A DNA stretch of 64,000 nucleotides from positions 1 to 64,000 of the forward strand of contig JAGHZQ010000024.1 of the NCBI GenBank assembly GCA_017746715.1, written 5' to 3'. Position 1 is the stretch's first letter. Every line of letters starts with the position of its first letter. Both the position numbers and the translations under genes were made by a program. Shown here one piece after another: positions 25,406-33,977 of this stretch. The notes under the pieces are model-generated. The model saw nothing but the letters and a program-made list of their open reading frames with translations, was not told the origin of the DNA and did not search any database. The stretch is from Cyanobacteria bacterium SBLK (GTDB lineage Bacteria > Cyanobacteriota > Cyanobacteriia > Cyanobacteriales > Spirulinaceae).

Positions 25406-26527
25406 TTATTCTGGATCGAGATGGCAACTGCCAATTGAATTGGCAGTCCTTGCTAAAGATAAGGCACTGCTTGGATTCGAACCGTAGGTAAAGAAAGGGA
25501 ATTTGATAAAAACAAGATGAGACTTTTCTAAATTCCAATCAGACTCAAAAAAGGCAAGAGTTTTTAACAATAAATGCCGAGGGAATTGGCGATCGCTTTT
25601 GAGTTTTCCGGCGCTCGGACAATAGCGATCGCTTTGTCTTTGATATCCTAAAGCAAGGCCAATATTATAGCCGTAGTAAGTTGTTAGACCGATCGTGTCA
25701 AAGTCCTGAATATTAGGATAACGTCGGAACACAAGATTGGAAACATTATCTTTCAGTGTTGAGAGATCGTTACTCTTTTGCTTGAAATCGAGCTTAATTT
25801 GCAAAACTTTTGTTTGCGGCTGTCGATTGACAGAATAAGAATATACATTAAAATTAACCGAGCGAATTTCTTTGTATTTGGCTTTTATTTCTTGTTGGAT
25901 AGAGATACGTTCATTCGGCGATAATAAATTAGGAAAGAGTCGATGCGTATTGTAAAAAAAAGATGTTATTCCCAAAGCGATAACGATAGAAAATCCTAGA
26001 GATCTCTGGAAAGATTGTCGAGTTATAATAGGTAAATTCGAAGGAATCCTGCTTTTTGTTCTAACAACATAACTGCCAACGATTAAATCGTGAAATCCTT
26101 GTTTGTTTTGAGAATTAAAGACGATCGCATACACTGTAATCAAGATCGCGATACTGGTGAAAAAATCGATGAGGAGGGAAATGGGAAACCCATCGAAAAG
26201 TTTTGAAAAAGGCAGAATCATCGAACATAAAATACCGGCCCTCATTAGAGAACGAGAGAGAGGGAGGGGTTGCCCAGTTTGAGCGATCGCTTGAATTCGA
26301 GCAATCCGTTTTCCTGGGGTTTGCCCATTTCCCCACTGACTGGTGAAAACCCCAAAATACAGTACGGCAAGACTAAAACCAATGAGATGTCCCCATCTAC
26401 CCAAACTTGCAAAAAAATCCCAAAAAATCCACCCTAAAATCAAACCCAAAACTTCTAGCAAAGCCAAATCAATCGACAAGGCAAAAATACGTCTCCAGAT
26501 ATTTGCTAACCGTTCGTCTTTATCCAT
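25406..26527 (-). CDS. RDD family membrane protein
   Basis: The 373-residue protein has an N-terminal RDD domain (about 8-155). It contains W-R-R-I-F-A-L-S-I-D-L-A-L-L-E in place of the canonical R-x-x-A-x-x-x-D, three or four transmembrane helices and the G-Q-T-P-G-K-R-I motif. A further helix near 175-190 precedes a C-terminal soluble part of about 180 residues that I do not recognise. RDD proteins are often transport or membrane-stress proteins. The last codons contain a strong hairpin (25427-25447). Start ATG at 26527. Confidence 0.8.
   Translation of the reverse strand: MDKDERLANIWRRIFALSIDLALLEVLGLILGWIFWDFFASLGRWGHLIGFSLAVLYFGVFTSQWGNGQTPGKRIARIQAIAQTGQPLPLSRSLMRAGILCSMILPFSKLFDGFPISLLIDFFTSIAILITVYAIVFNSQNKQGFHDLIVGSYVVRTKSRIPSNLPIITRQSFQRSLGFSIVIALGITSFFYNTHRLFPNLLSPNERISIQQEIKAKYKEIRSVNFNVYSYSVNRQPQTKVLQIKLDFKQKSNDLSTLKDNVSNLVFRRYPNIQDFDTIGLTTYYGYNIGLALGYQRQSDRYCPSAGKLKSDRQFPRHLLLKTLAFFESDWNLEKSHLVFIKFPFFTYGSNPSSALSLARTANSIGSCHLDPE
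25427..25447. terminator. Hairpin between sufE and RDD gene ends
   Basis: ACTGCCAATT and AATTGGCAGT pair perfectly around one base. The structure lies inside the last codons of the RDD gene and 36 bases after the sufE stop. It may limit read-through from sufE. It lacks a clear T-run, so termination is only inferred. Confidence 0.4.
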
Positions 26528-26663
26528 TTGTTGTTCTGGGATATCGTCTCACAGGGGAGATCTTGGCAAACTGCCCTTTTCCACTATAATTCAAACTGTC
26601 GCCACGCAAATCGAGCAAGCGATCGCGGCACGAATTATATACAGAAAAATTGAGGAGTTATTG

Positions 26664-27521
26664 ATGCTTCCGTCTAAACGAAATGTTTTCAAAGGTGCAA
26701 TGGTTGGATTAACAGCATTATTGCTGTCTGTCAACACTGCAAATGCGGAAAGAACGGAATCTGTTGAAATTGCAGCCAGTCACGTTCATTCCATGTCTCA
26801 TTCCCTTATTGGTGGCGTCACTGAATATTTTCCCTTGCGATCGCTCGACGAGTTGAAAGGGATGAGAACGGATCGCGTTGCCGTAAATGTCGAGGATGCA
26901 ACATACCATGGTTATGAAGCGATAAAAGTCGCGGTTCAAGATACCCATCAGAGTATTCAAAACCCCCTAGATCCGGACTTGAGAGCGCAAGAAGCAGCCG
27001 CAGGGCGATGTGATGGCTGTACGTTTTTAAATATAGGGACGAGACCTTTTCATAATGGCATAATTGAAGTCGATGTTGCCAGCACTCCTCGCAACACAAT
27101 AGGATTTGTTGGTGTTTTCTTCCGCGTCCAAGTGAATGAACGTCAACCTAAAAAGTCCAAATATGAAGGGTTTTATCTGCGACCCGAAAACAGTCTCGCA
27201 GACGAGCCTTTCCGCAATTTTGCCACGCAATATTTTGCTAAACCGGGTTATCCTTGGTATGAACTGCGAGAACAAGAACCCGGAAAGTATGAAGCCTATG
27301 CCGACCTTCAACCCGGAGCGTGGACAAGACTCCGCATTGAAGTATTTGGAGAACATGCCAAGTTTTATGTTAATAATAATCCCGAACCCGTCCTCGTTGT
27401 AGACGAACTCAAACACGGTGCGGATTCAATGGGAACGATCGCTTTATATACCGAGCCCAATATCGATGCCTACTTTAAGAACTTGAAGATCGTTCACGCT
27501 CCCCATCACGATTCGATGTAA
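26664..27521 (+). CDS. Secreted LamG/DUF1080-like protein, paralogue 1
   Basis: The ATG at 26664 has a TGAGGAG ribosome-binding site and gives 285 residues beginning with a Sec signal peptide (hydrophobic 10-24, cleavage near A-N-A-E at 28). The open frame extends about 107 codons upstream, but those overlap the RDD gene on the other strand and lack signal features. The mature part has a C-x-x-C pair (R-C-D-G-C-T-F-L-N-I), F-H-N-G-I-I-E-V-D-V-A and W-T-R-L-R-I-E-V-F-G, the beta-sandwich pattern of concanavalin-like/DUF1080 domains. It would bind or act on carbohydrate outside the cytoplasm; function unknown. A paralogue follows 120 bases later. Confidence 0.75.
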   Translation: MLPSKRNVFKGAMVGLTALLLSVNTANAERTESVEIAASHVHSMSHSLIGGVTEYFPLRSLDELKGMRTDRVAVNVEDATYHGYEAIKVAVQDTHQSIQNPLDPDLRAQEAAAGRCDGCTFLNIGTRPFHNGIIEVDVASTPRNTIGFVGVFFRVQVNERQPKKSKYEGFYLRPENSLADEPFRNFATQYFAKPGYPWYELREQEPGKYEAYADLQPGAWTRLRIEVFGEHAKFYVNNNPEPVLVVDELKHGADSMGTIALYTEPNIDAYFKNLKIVHAPHHDSM

Positions 27522-27641
27522 AACAACCTTTAATTAAAAGGAATTTTCTGAAGCAGAATTTGTTTGACGGCTTGAGAAAGAGGAAATATTACTTTTCCTC
27601 TTTCTCTATTTTTTCCAAATCGATTAGAAGAGGAATCATTG

Positions 27642-28478
27642 ATGTTTAAATTATTGAAAGGAATGGCAATCGCGATCGCATTGTTTTTCTTCTTATTTGA
27701 TGCTGCCAATGCAGAAAACTTGAAATCGCTGTTTGTAAAACCCCTGTTCGCAATGACAGAAAGCGAGGAAATTGAATATTTTCCCCTGCATTCAATTGAT
27801 GAAATTGAGAATTTTCTGAATAATCGCGCGAATGTTTTTGTCAAAAACGCAGATTATCGCGGCGATGATAGCTTGCAAGAGATCGTTTCTCCCAAGCATC
27901 GCTCGATCGATCCCAGTCTTCCGATTGAAGAACAAGTTAATGCTTGCGATAGCTGCACCTTCCTCAATATTCCCACTCGTCACCCCTTCCATAATGGCGA
28001 GATCGAGATTGATGTAGCCAGCACTTTACCCGAAAATGCTCCGGGTTGGGCAAAGGGTTTTATTGGTATTATGTTTCGAGTTGATGCTCGCTATTTTCCC
28101 GACGGTACGATCGATGCCAAACACTCGACTTACGAGGGTTTTTACCTGCGTCCCGTGAATAGTCAATCGGATCGACAAAGCGATCGCAATCATAGCGTAC
28201 AATATATCTCTATTCCGGGTTATCCTTGGTACGATTTGCGCCGTAATTCTCCCGGAATATATGAGACCTACACTCCCCTGAAACTCGGAACTTGGACGAA
28301 AATGCGTATTGAAGTTCGAGATACTGTCGCCCGTTTGTATCTCAATGATAGTTTAGAGCCGGCCTTAATTGTTAACGATCTCAAACAAGGTGAAGAGCTA
28401 TCCGGTACGATCGGTTTATATACAGAACCACAAACCATCGCTTACTTTAAAGATTTAAAGATCGTCCACATTCCTTAA
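27642..28478 (+). CDS. Secreted LamG/DUF1080-like protein, paralogue 2
   Basis: 278 residues with a signal peptide (hydrophobic 7-20, cleavage near A-N-A-E at 25). It shares with the upstream gene E-Y-F-P-L-x-S-x-D-E, C-D-x-C-T-F-L-N-I, P-F-H-N-G-x-I-E-x-D-V-A-S-T, Y-E-G-F-Y-L-R-P, P-G-Y-P-W-Y and the ending Y-F-K-D-L-K-I-V-H. The pair therefore arose by tandem duplication and has since diverged strongly. The ATG at 27642 follows AGAAGAGG. The family role is not known to me. The aldo/keto reductase gene starts 23 bases downstream and may be co-transcribed. Confidence 0.75.
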   Translation: MFKLLKGMAIAIALFFFLFDAANAENLKSLFVKPLFAMTESEEIEYFPLHSIDEIENFLNNRANVFVKNADYRGDDSLQEIVSPKHRSIDPSLPIEEQVNACDSCTFLNIPTRHPFHNGEIEIDVASTLPENAPGWAKGFIGIMFRVDARYFPDGTIDAKHSTYEGFYLRPVNSQSDRQSDRNHSVQYISIPGYPWYDLRRNSPGIYETYTPLKLGTWTKMRIEVRDTVARLYLNDSLEPALIVNDLKQGEELSGTIGLYTEPQTIAYFKDLKIVHIP

Positions 28479-28501
28479 TCTGTATTTCTTCACTTTTCCT
28501 C

Positions 28502-29683
28502 ATGCTATACCGTCGCTTTGGTCGCACCGAGCTGCAAATGCCTATTTTCTCCTGTGGAGGAATGCGCTATCAATATAAATGGCAAGATGTCAGTTGGCAC
28601 GCTGTCCCCGCAGAAAATCAAAACAATGTTGAAGCAATAATTCGCCGATCCCTAGATTTAGGGATCAATCATCTTGAAACCGCTCGCGGATACGGCTCTT
28701 CTGAAATGCAATTAGGAGAGATTTTACCGAAATTACCGAGGGATGAAATCATCGTACAAACAAAAGTCGAGCCTGTTGCCGATCCCCAAGAATTTCGGCA
28801 AACTTTCCATTCCTCTCTCGGTTATTTAAAACTCGATTATGTGGATTTATTGGGATTGCATGGGGTTAACAATGCAGAACTTTTAGATTACAGTCTCAAA
28901 CCGGGAGGCTGTTTGGCAGAAGCGAAAAAGTTGCAAGCAGAAGGTAAAGTGCGTTTTATTGGTTTTTCGACCCACGCACCCACTGAGCTGATTATTCAGG
29001 CGATAGAATCGGGAGAATTCGATTACGTTAATTTACATTGGTATTATATTTTTCAAGATAACTGGCCGGCAATTGAAGCGGCAAACCGTCAGGATATGGG
29101 GGTTTTTATTATCAGTCCGTCAAATAAAGGAGGCATGCTGTATCAAGCACCAAAAAAATTAGTGCAATTGTGCAAACCTCTCAGTCCGATGGTTTTTAAC
29201 GGTTTATTTTGTTTATCCCATCCTGAAGTCAAGACGCTTTCGATTGGTGCGTCCGCTCCTGTGGATTTTGACGAACACCTGCAAGTCTTAGACCTGCTCG
29301 ATCGCGCTGAAGAGATATTGTCTCCCATTCTCGAACGATTGGAACGAGAAGCGATCGCTTGTTTGGGAGAAGAGTGGTACTTAACTTGGCAAGAAGGACT
29401 GCCCAAACCAGAAGAAACTCCGGGGAATATTAATATTCCTTCGATTCTTTGGTTGCGAAATTTAGCCCTCGCTTACGATCTAATCGAATATGGCAAAATG
29501 CGCTATAACTTATTAGGAAATGCCGACCATTGGTTTCCGGGTAGAAAAGCAAAGAAACTAGAGCGATACGATTTAACAGCTTGTCTGCAAAATAGCCCCC
29601 ATCGCGATAAAATTCCGGCATATTTAGCAGAATGCGATCGCCTTTTGGGAGGAAAAGGAATTAAGCGTTTGTCCCAACAATAA
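28502..29683 (+). CDS. Aldo/keto reductase
   Basis: A 393-residue NADPH-dependent TIM-barrel oxidoreductase. It starts M-L-Y-R-R-F-G-R-T-E-L-Q-M-P and has the catalytic Tyr region A-R-G-Y-G-S-S-E, the Lys in V-Q-T-K-V-E and the active-site His in L-L-G-L-H-G-V. The C-terminal extension (I-N-I-P-S-I-L-W-L-R-N-L-A, W-F-P-G) is the one that normally holds a ferredoxin-like 4Fe-4S motif, but only one cysteine (C-L-G-E-E-W-Y) remains where a C-x-x-C-x-x-C group is expected. Substrate unknown. Confidence 0.9.
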   Translation: MLYRRFGRTELQMPIFSCGGMRYQYKWQDVSWHAVPAENQNNVEAIIRRSLDLGINHLETARGYGSSEMQLGEILPKLPRDEIIVQTKVEPVADPQEFRQTFHSSLGYLKLDYVDLLGLHGVNNAELLDYSLKPGGCLAEAKKLQAEGKVRFIGFSTHAPTELIIQAIESGEFDYVNLHWYYIFQDNWPAIEAANRQDMGVFIISPSNKGGMLYQAPKKLVQLCKPLSPMVFNGLFCLSHPEVKTLSIGASAPVDFDEHLQVLDLLDRAEEILSPILERLEREAIACLGEEWYLTWQEGLPKPEETPGNINIPSILWLRNLALAYDLIEYGKMRYNLLGNADHWFPGRKAKKLERYDLTACLQNSPHRDKIPAYLAECDRLLGGKGIKRLSQQ

Positions 29684-29715
29684 AACATTTCAGTGCAAAA
29701 TTTCATGGTGAAATT

Positions 29716-30774
29716 TTATCGTAAAGGATAAATGCAGCGCCATCCTTGGTTGGGAAGTTCGAGGAGTACCTCTTGTAAAGAGAGATATTGATGGGGATCG
29801 CGATCGAAACTGGCAAAAATATCATCTGCCGTACAATTGGCATCATAAGGTGACATTCCCGCACGAATCAGACAGTTTAATAATTCCCGCCGGGCGATCG
29901 TACCGCTGCGATTGCAGGCAGACTCTCGTACAATTGCTTGAAAAGTATCCATTAAAGTGCGCGTCACGTAATCGGCAGCAACGACGAGATGAGATTGCAT
30001 TTGGGGAATTTGAGCGTAAATTTCTGGTAGGGGGATCTCTCCATCTCGATTTTGTCCGAGTCGCACAAACATATCGTTTGCCATTTGTTCGGCATAATAG
30101 CGCGGTGCATTTCTAAACGATCGCGAGATTGCCTTGACTAATTCTTCGCGCTTCAATTTGCGATCGCCATCGCCTTCGGATTGAAGCGTATAGTTAAAAT
30201 TGCGCGTAAACGTTTTGACAATTTGTTCGACAATTGCCCTCGCATTAATGCAGCGATCGGCAACTGTTAAAATTTGCTCCCAGATTTCTTCAAGCGGAAT
30301 TCTGCCGCTACCATTCATCTCAATATTATAGAGCATTTCATTGGTAATCTGCTCGGCAATATGATGGGGCATGCAATTAGCAGCCATAAAAACATTAATC
30401 AATTCATGATGGTCGATAGTCCCATCAGGATGAGAATCAGCCATTTGCAATGCTTGCTGAAAAGTATGGGTAAATCCCTCTACGAGCTGTCCGACTAGAT
30501 TGCGAATCGTCTTATCGAGATGAGGAATTTCCTGTTTGACATCTTCAACAAACAACCAACCGCTTGCAGGGGTATCGAGTCGTTTAAAGAGCGCATCAAC
30601 TAAACAGTTGGCAACGGATTCGGGAGCATGCGATCTGAGTAAAAGCTCGATAGTTTCTTGTCTTCCAATCCTTTCTTGACGAGAAGAAATCGTCCCTTGC
30701 AGAAATTGTTGAAATCGATTCAGATAAACCTGAATTATTTCTTCAATGGTAAAATTTAGTCGCGTATCCAACAT
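29716..30774 (-). CDS. Multi-EF-hand-like protein
   Basis: The ATG at 30774 follows CTGAGG and gives 352 residues. An in-frame GTG at 30798 is less likely. The protein consists of four repeats of about 85 residues, each with two EF-hand-like loops. Clear loops include D-S-H-P-D-G-T-I-D-H-H-E, N-G-S-G-R-I-P-L-E-E, E-G-D-G-D-R-K-L-K-R-E-E, N-R-D-G-E-I-P-L-P-E and N-R-S-G-T-I-A-R-R-E. Each is followed by a helix with the pattern A-E-Q-x-x-N-x-M. No signal peptide or membrane segment is seen. It could be a cytoplasmic calcium buffer or sensor, but several loops lack the full set of acidic ligands, so binding is not certain. Confidence 0.7.
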   Translation of the reverse strand: MLDTRLNFTIEEIIQVYLNRFQQFLQGTISSRQERIGRQETIELLLRSHAPESVANCLVDALFKRLDTPASGWLFVEDVKQEIPHLDKTIRNLVGQLVEGFTHTFQQALQMADSHPDGTIDHHELINVFMAANCMPHHIAEQITNEMLYNIEMNGSGRIPLEEIWEQILTVADRCINARAIVEQIVKTFTRNFNYTLQSEGDGDRKLKREELVKAISRSFRNAPRYYAEQMANDMFVRLGQNRDGEIPLPEIYAQIPQMQSHLVVAADYVTRTLMDTFQAIVRESACNRSGTIARRELLNCLIRAGMSPYDANCTADDIFASFDRDPHQYLSLQEVLLELPNQGWRCIYPLR

Positions 30775-31345
30775 TTTTTTCCTCAGCAATACAAACACTT
30801 ATCAGTATCAAACTAAGATAGAAATCAAAAAACAGCAAATATTAAAATAAAGATCTTAAAGTTAATGCGATCGCATTTTATTTAATCCGATTGCTGTTTT
30901 TTAGCGAATTTATTAGTTTTTTATTAAGATTTTTATGGTGCTAGATTATGTCCGAATGAGAGAATTGTGGATTGGAGATGAGATTTTTATTGGTTTTGTA
31001 TGAAGTTCATATGGAATATTTTATGAATTTTGTTAACTTCATACTTTTTCTCCTCAATTGGCGATCGCGAACTCCCAAACCCTTCGTGCTTAAAAAAATG
31101 CACGATTTACCCTCGGTTCCATTCTCGACTGGAGACGTCCAACTCTCAACCTGTTTGTGAGCGATCGTCCGCGACCTCGAGCAAACTACGCGACGATCGG
31201 CGGAAATTGCTGTCAGTCAATGCGATCGCTGTGGAGCAATCCCCACTCAAACGAGTATTTCGTCTTGTCAAGCATCTCTGACACAATTATGGCGATCGTC
31301 TTAACAATTTGTTATATTCGACAAAAGATCGAGGAAATTTAACCT
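30775..31345. other. 571-base gap upstream of the FAD monooxygenase
   Basis: No gene is seen. TATGAAGTT (30999-31007) pairs with AACTTCATA (31035-31043), followed by CTTTTTCTCC, which could be a weak terminator or an operator. At about 31161-31196 CGATCGTCCGCG and CGCGACGATCG form an 11-bp imperfect hairpin. Near 31300-31340 there is an AT-rich TTATATT box and a GAGGAAATTT ribosome-binding site for the next gene. Confidence 0.45.
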
Positions 31346-32452
31346 ATGGTTTCTACAAATGGTCGGATTTCTGGTGGTTATCGAATTGGGATTATTGGTG
31401 CGGGATCGTCTGGGACTTATTTAGCAAATTTGCTTCTACAACAAGGTCATCGGGTCGATCTATTTGAAAGAGCGCCTGCTCCCCGAGCCGAAGGATGCGG
31501 AATTTTAGTGATTCGTTCGGGTATGGAAGCACTTCAGGCAGGCAATCCCGAACTTTGTCAGAAGATACTGAAGGCCGGAAACCCCGTCAAGTCTTTTGAG
31601 TTTCGCAATCTACGCGGGGAAGCGTTCCGATCGCACGCAGTGGAAGAGCGCAACGATCTCTTGCCGAGGATATTAATCCACCGCAAAGATATTTTAGAGG
31701 CACTTTTAGAAACAGTTCCCGAAGATTGCCTGCACTTAAACGCTCGATTTGAATCGGCGATGCAAAGCGATCGCGGTGTCGTTGCCCGTTTTCAAGATGG
31801 GAGTCAATGGGAAGGAGATTTGCTCGTCGGGAGCGATGGAATTGCTTCAAAGGTGCGGGAATTTGTCGTACCGGGGGTCAAACCCTTCTACTTAGGCGAT
31901 ATTGTTTGGCGAGGCATCACTCGCGATCGCCAATTTTGCAAGGAAGGCCAATTTATTGTTTATACCCGAGGTCGGGGCATTTATGCGAACTTCTTCGATT
32001 TGGGCGGCGATCGCACCCATTGGGGTTTCTTTATCGAAGCAGAACTCGATGAATCGGAAGCCGGCAAACCCCGTCCTAATAATATTTCGCTCCCTCTCCA
32101 AGAATTAGCCAAACTCCCCGAAGATGCTCGTAATGTTATTGCCTCTACACCACCAGAGCAGATCGCCTGTCGCTATTCCTACGATCTCGATTGCTTGCCG
32201 CAATTATATCGAGGTCGTATTGTTTTAGTTGGCGATGCTGCCCATGCCAAAAGTCCGACTCAAGCCCTCGGCATGACATCGGGATGGGAAGATGCTCTCC
32301 GCTTATCCCATCATCTCGCAACCCGTGCCGATATTGACGAAGCGATCGCGAATTTCCAAGCCGAAAGAATGCCCATCGTTCACGAGTATCAACGGGAAAG
32401 TCGAGAAATGAGTTTAAAAATTGGTCGTCGTCGCAGAAGATCGGCGGCTTAA
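31346..32452 (+). CDS. FAD-dependent monooxygenase
   Basis: A 368-residue flavoprotein of the PHBH/aromatic hydroxylase fold. The dinucleotide motif is I-G-I-I-G-A-G-S-S-G near the N-terminus, with L-F-E-R-A for the ribose and L-V-G-S-D-G-I-A-S-K-V-R in the middle. The second FAD motif is L-V-G-D-A-A-H-A-K-S-P. The substrate is not evident. A basic tail R-R-R-R-R-S ends the protein. The next gene starts 30 bases downstream in the same direction, which suggests a two-gene unit. Confidence 0.9.
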   Translation: MVSTNGRISGGYRIGIIGAGSSGTYLANLLLQQGHRVDLFERAPAPRAEGCGILVIRSGMEALQAGNPELCQKILKAGNPVKSFEFRNLRGEAFRSHAVEERNDLLPRILIHRKDILEALLETVPEDCLHLNARFESAMQSDRGVVARFQDGSQWEGDLLVGSDGIASKVREFVVPGVKPFYLGDIVWRGITRDRQFCKEGQFIVYTRGRGIYANFFDLGGDRTHWGFFIEAELDESEAGKPRPNNISLPLQELAKLPEDARNVIASTPPEQIACRYSYDLDCLPQLYRGRIVLVGDAAHAKSPTQALGMTSGWEDALRLSHHLATRADIDEAIANFQAERMPIVHEYQRESREMSLKIGRRRRRSAA

Positions 32453-32482
32453 ACGAATCATTGACGACTGAGGTTCATTGAA

Positions 32483-33037
32483 ATGACTGACAATATTTCT
32501 GCTCATACGGAAACATTGATGGCTTCTACTTTTGTAGATTCTTATCCTGCTATTCCGACTCTTTCTTATAATGAATTTGGCGTTCCCATTGTCTTTACGG
32601 ATCATTGCGGAACTTGGGAAGGACAAGCCATGCGAATCGATAAACTGGGCAATCTTATCGATACTCATTCGGTACGAGTTCGCATTGACATCGAAGGGAA
32701 TCAATACGTTCAAACTAATACGGTTCGCATTGATACGCCTCGTGAAATTACGGCTCAATATTTTGGCGAGTTTATCGAGGGGAAACTGGTTTTTCCTTTA
32801 ACTGATGAGGTCTATACTTTAGGAGGAGAAAAAGCAACGCATTTTTCGGGAATTGCTTGGGCTGTTACCGATAATATGATTCTCTATTCGGGAAGCCGAA
32901 CATTAGGCGATGTCCCTACCCATTACAACGAATTGATTACGGTTGTCAATGCCAATCACCGCGTGCGAACGACTCAACTTTATGAGAATTTGGCGTATAA
33001 GCTCGTGACCGCGATCGATGAATTCAGAGTCAGTTAG
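32483..33037 (+). CDS. Uncharacterised calycin-like protein
   Basis: The 184-residue soluble protein is unrecognised at family level. It is almost all beta-strand: F-T-D-H-C-G-T-W-E-G-Q-A-M-R-I-D, V-R-V-R-I-D-I-E-G-N-Q-Y-V-Q-T-N-T, then F-S-G-I-A-W-A-V-T-D-N-M-I-L-Y-S-G. The repeated W-E-G and amphipathic strands suggest a lipocalin/calycin barrel such as DUF3598, as a guess. Its coupling to the FAD monooxygenase suggests it binds that enzyme's small-molecule substrate or product. No signal peptide. Confidence 0.55.
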   Translation: MTDNISAHTETLMASTFVDSYPAIPTLSYNEFGVPIVFTDHCGTWEGQAMRIDKLGNLIDTHSVRVRIDIEGNQYVQTNTVRIDTPREITAQYFGEFIEGKLVFPLTDEVYTLGGEKATHFSGIAWAVTDNMILYSGSRTLGDVPTHYNELITVVNANHRVRTTQLYENLAYKLVTAIDEFRVS

Positions 33038-33052
33038 GGGGTTTTGCCTTCT

Positions 33053-33391
33053 CTATTCTTCCCGAGGAATTTCCGTATCGGGAAGATGCTTTAAACCCCA
33101 TCGCGTTATTGCTTTTAAGAGTGTCCTCAAACTTTCGCCTTTTTCCGTCAAATGATAGCTCATGCGGCGAGAATGATTGCTGTAAGGCTGTTTCGTCACC
33201 AATCCCAATTCTTCCAATAATTTGAGGCGATTGGCAAGAATGTTCGTGGAAATGCCTTCGGGGGAGTCCAAAAATTCCTCAAAGCGATGCTTGTCGAAGA
33301 ACATGATATCTCTGACGATCAGCAGCGTCCAGCGATCGCCGATTAAATCCAAGGTACTCGCGATCGGGCAAGTCGAGCGTTTTGGCGGCAT
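33053..33391 (-). CDS. HxlR-family transcription regulator
   Basis: A 112-residue winged helix protein with the family's N-terminal Cys in R-S-T-C-P-I-A and the I-G-D-R-W-T-L-L-I-V-R-D-I core, then I-S-T-N-I-L-A-N-R-L-K-L-L in the recognition helix. The Cys may sense oxidants or electrophiles as in YodB/HypR relatives. It is divergent from the cupin gene, and two near-identical imperfect palindromes lie between them, so it most likely represses both genes. Confidence 0.93.
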   Translation of the reverse strand: MPPKRSTCPIASTLDLIGDRWTLLIVRDIMFFDKHRFEEFLDSPEGISTNILANRLKLLEELGLVTKQPYSNHSRRMSYHLTEKGESLRTLLKAITRWGLKHLPDTEIPREE

Positions 33392-33412
33392 TTTTTAATC
33401 ATTTTTGTGGCT

Positions 33413-33435
33413 TTAACTTGCATTTTACAAGTTAT
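33413..33435. promoter_or_regulatory. HxlR operator candidate O1
   Basis: TAACTTG (33414-33420) and CAAGTTA (33428-33434) form a perfect 7-7-7 palindrome starting 22 bases before the hxlR ATG. A second copy at 33452-33474 matches at 21 of 23 positions, 39 bases away centre to centre (close to four helical turns). Confidence 0.7.
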
Positions 33436-33451
33436 TCGGCTATCCTAACTT

Positions 33452-33474
33452 TTAACTTGCAATTTAAAAGTTAT
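33452..33474. promoter_or_regulatory. HxlR operator candidate O2
   Basis: Second copy of O1, ending eight bases before the cupin ATG. It is embedded in a longer palindrome with arms TAACTTTTAA (33446-33455) and TTAAAAGTTA (33464-33473). Its place over the ribosome-binding region suggests direct repression of the cupin gene. Confidence 0.7.
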
Positions 33475-33482
33475 AGGAACGC

Positions 33483-33962
33483 ATGAATCAATCCTTAATC
33501 GTTTCCCAAGGCTCGGAAAACTGTAGTTTTACCAATGTGGGCGTATTTTCCGAGTTAGATCGGTTTGTCTTCAGTACGCCAAAAAGTTCGTTTCAATTAG
33601 AAGGAAAGGTGTTTTTGAAGGAAATTTTAAAGCTGACGGGTGCGGAAATTTCTCTCAATCGTTTTCCTCCCAAGCGATCCGTCCCTTTTTATCACAAACA
33701 CCAATTAAATGAAGAAATCTATATTTTTATCAGTGGAGAGGGAGAATTTCAAATTGACGATCGCATTTTTCCCATTACTGAAGGAACGATCGTGCGCGTC
33801 GATCCCGAAGGGGTGCGCTGTTTCCGCAATACTTCTGAGACTGAAGAATTGACCTTTATCGCCATCCAAGTCCGCAAAGATTCTTATCAAGGCAGCACCA
33901 TCGAAGATGGATTTCCCGTGGAAAAACGGGTGAGTTGGGTGGGTAAAGAACGGCTTGAATAG
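33483..33962 (+). CDS. Cupin domain protein controlled by HxlR
   Basis: A 159-residue single cupin. The metal motif 1 reads F-Y-H-K-H-Q-L-N-E-E-I-Y-I-F-I-S-G-E-G (two His and one Glu) and motif 2 G-T-I-V-R-V-D-P-E-G-V-R, in which the usual His is replaced. It may therefore bind metal weakly or act only as a small-molecule binder. In other bacteria HxlR genes often control quinone or flavin detoxifying enzymes, so a role in reactive-compound resistance is plausible. Confidence 0.85.
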   Translation: MNQSLIVSQGSENCSFTNVGVFSELDRFVFSTPKSSFQLEGKVFLKEILKLTGAEISLNRFPPKRSVPFYHKHQLNEEIYIFISGEGEFQIDDRIFPITEGTIVRVDPEGVRCFRNTSETEELTFIAIQVRKDSYQGSTIEDGFPVEKRVSWVGKERLE

Positions 33963-33977
33963 CGATCGCATTGTACT

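Noticed and set aside
25473..25483. GGATTCGAACC, which on the minus strand looks like a tRNA T-arm
   Set aside because: No pairing T stem, acceptor or anticodon arm; it lies inside the coding end of the RDD gene.
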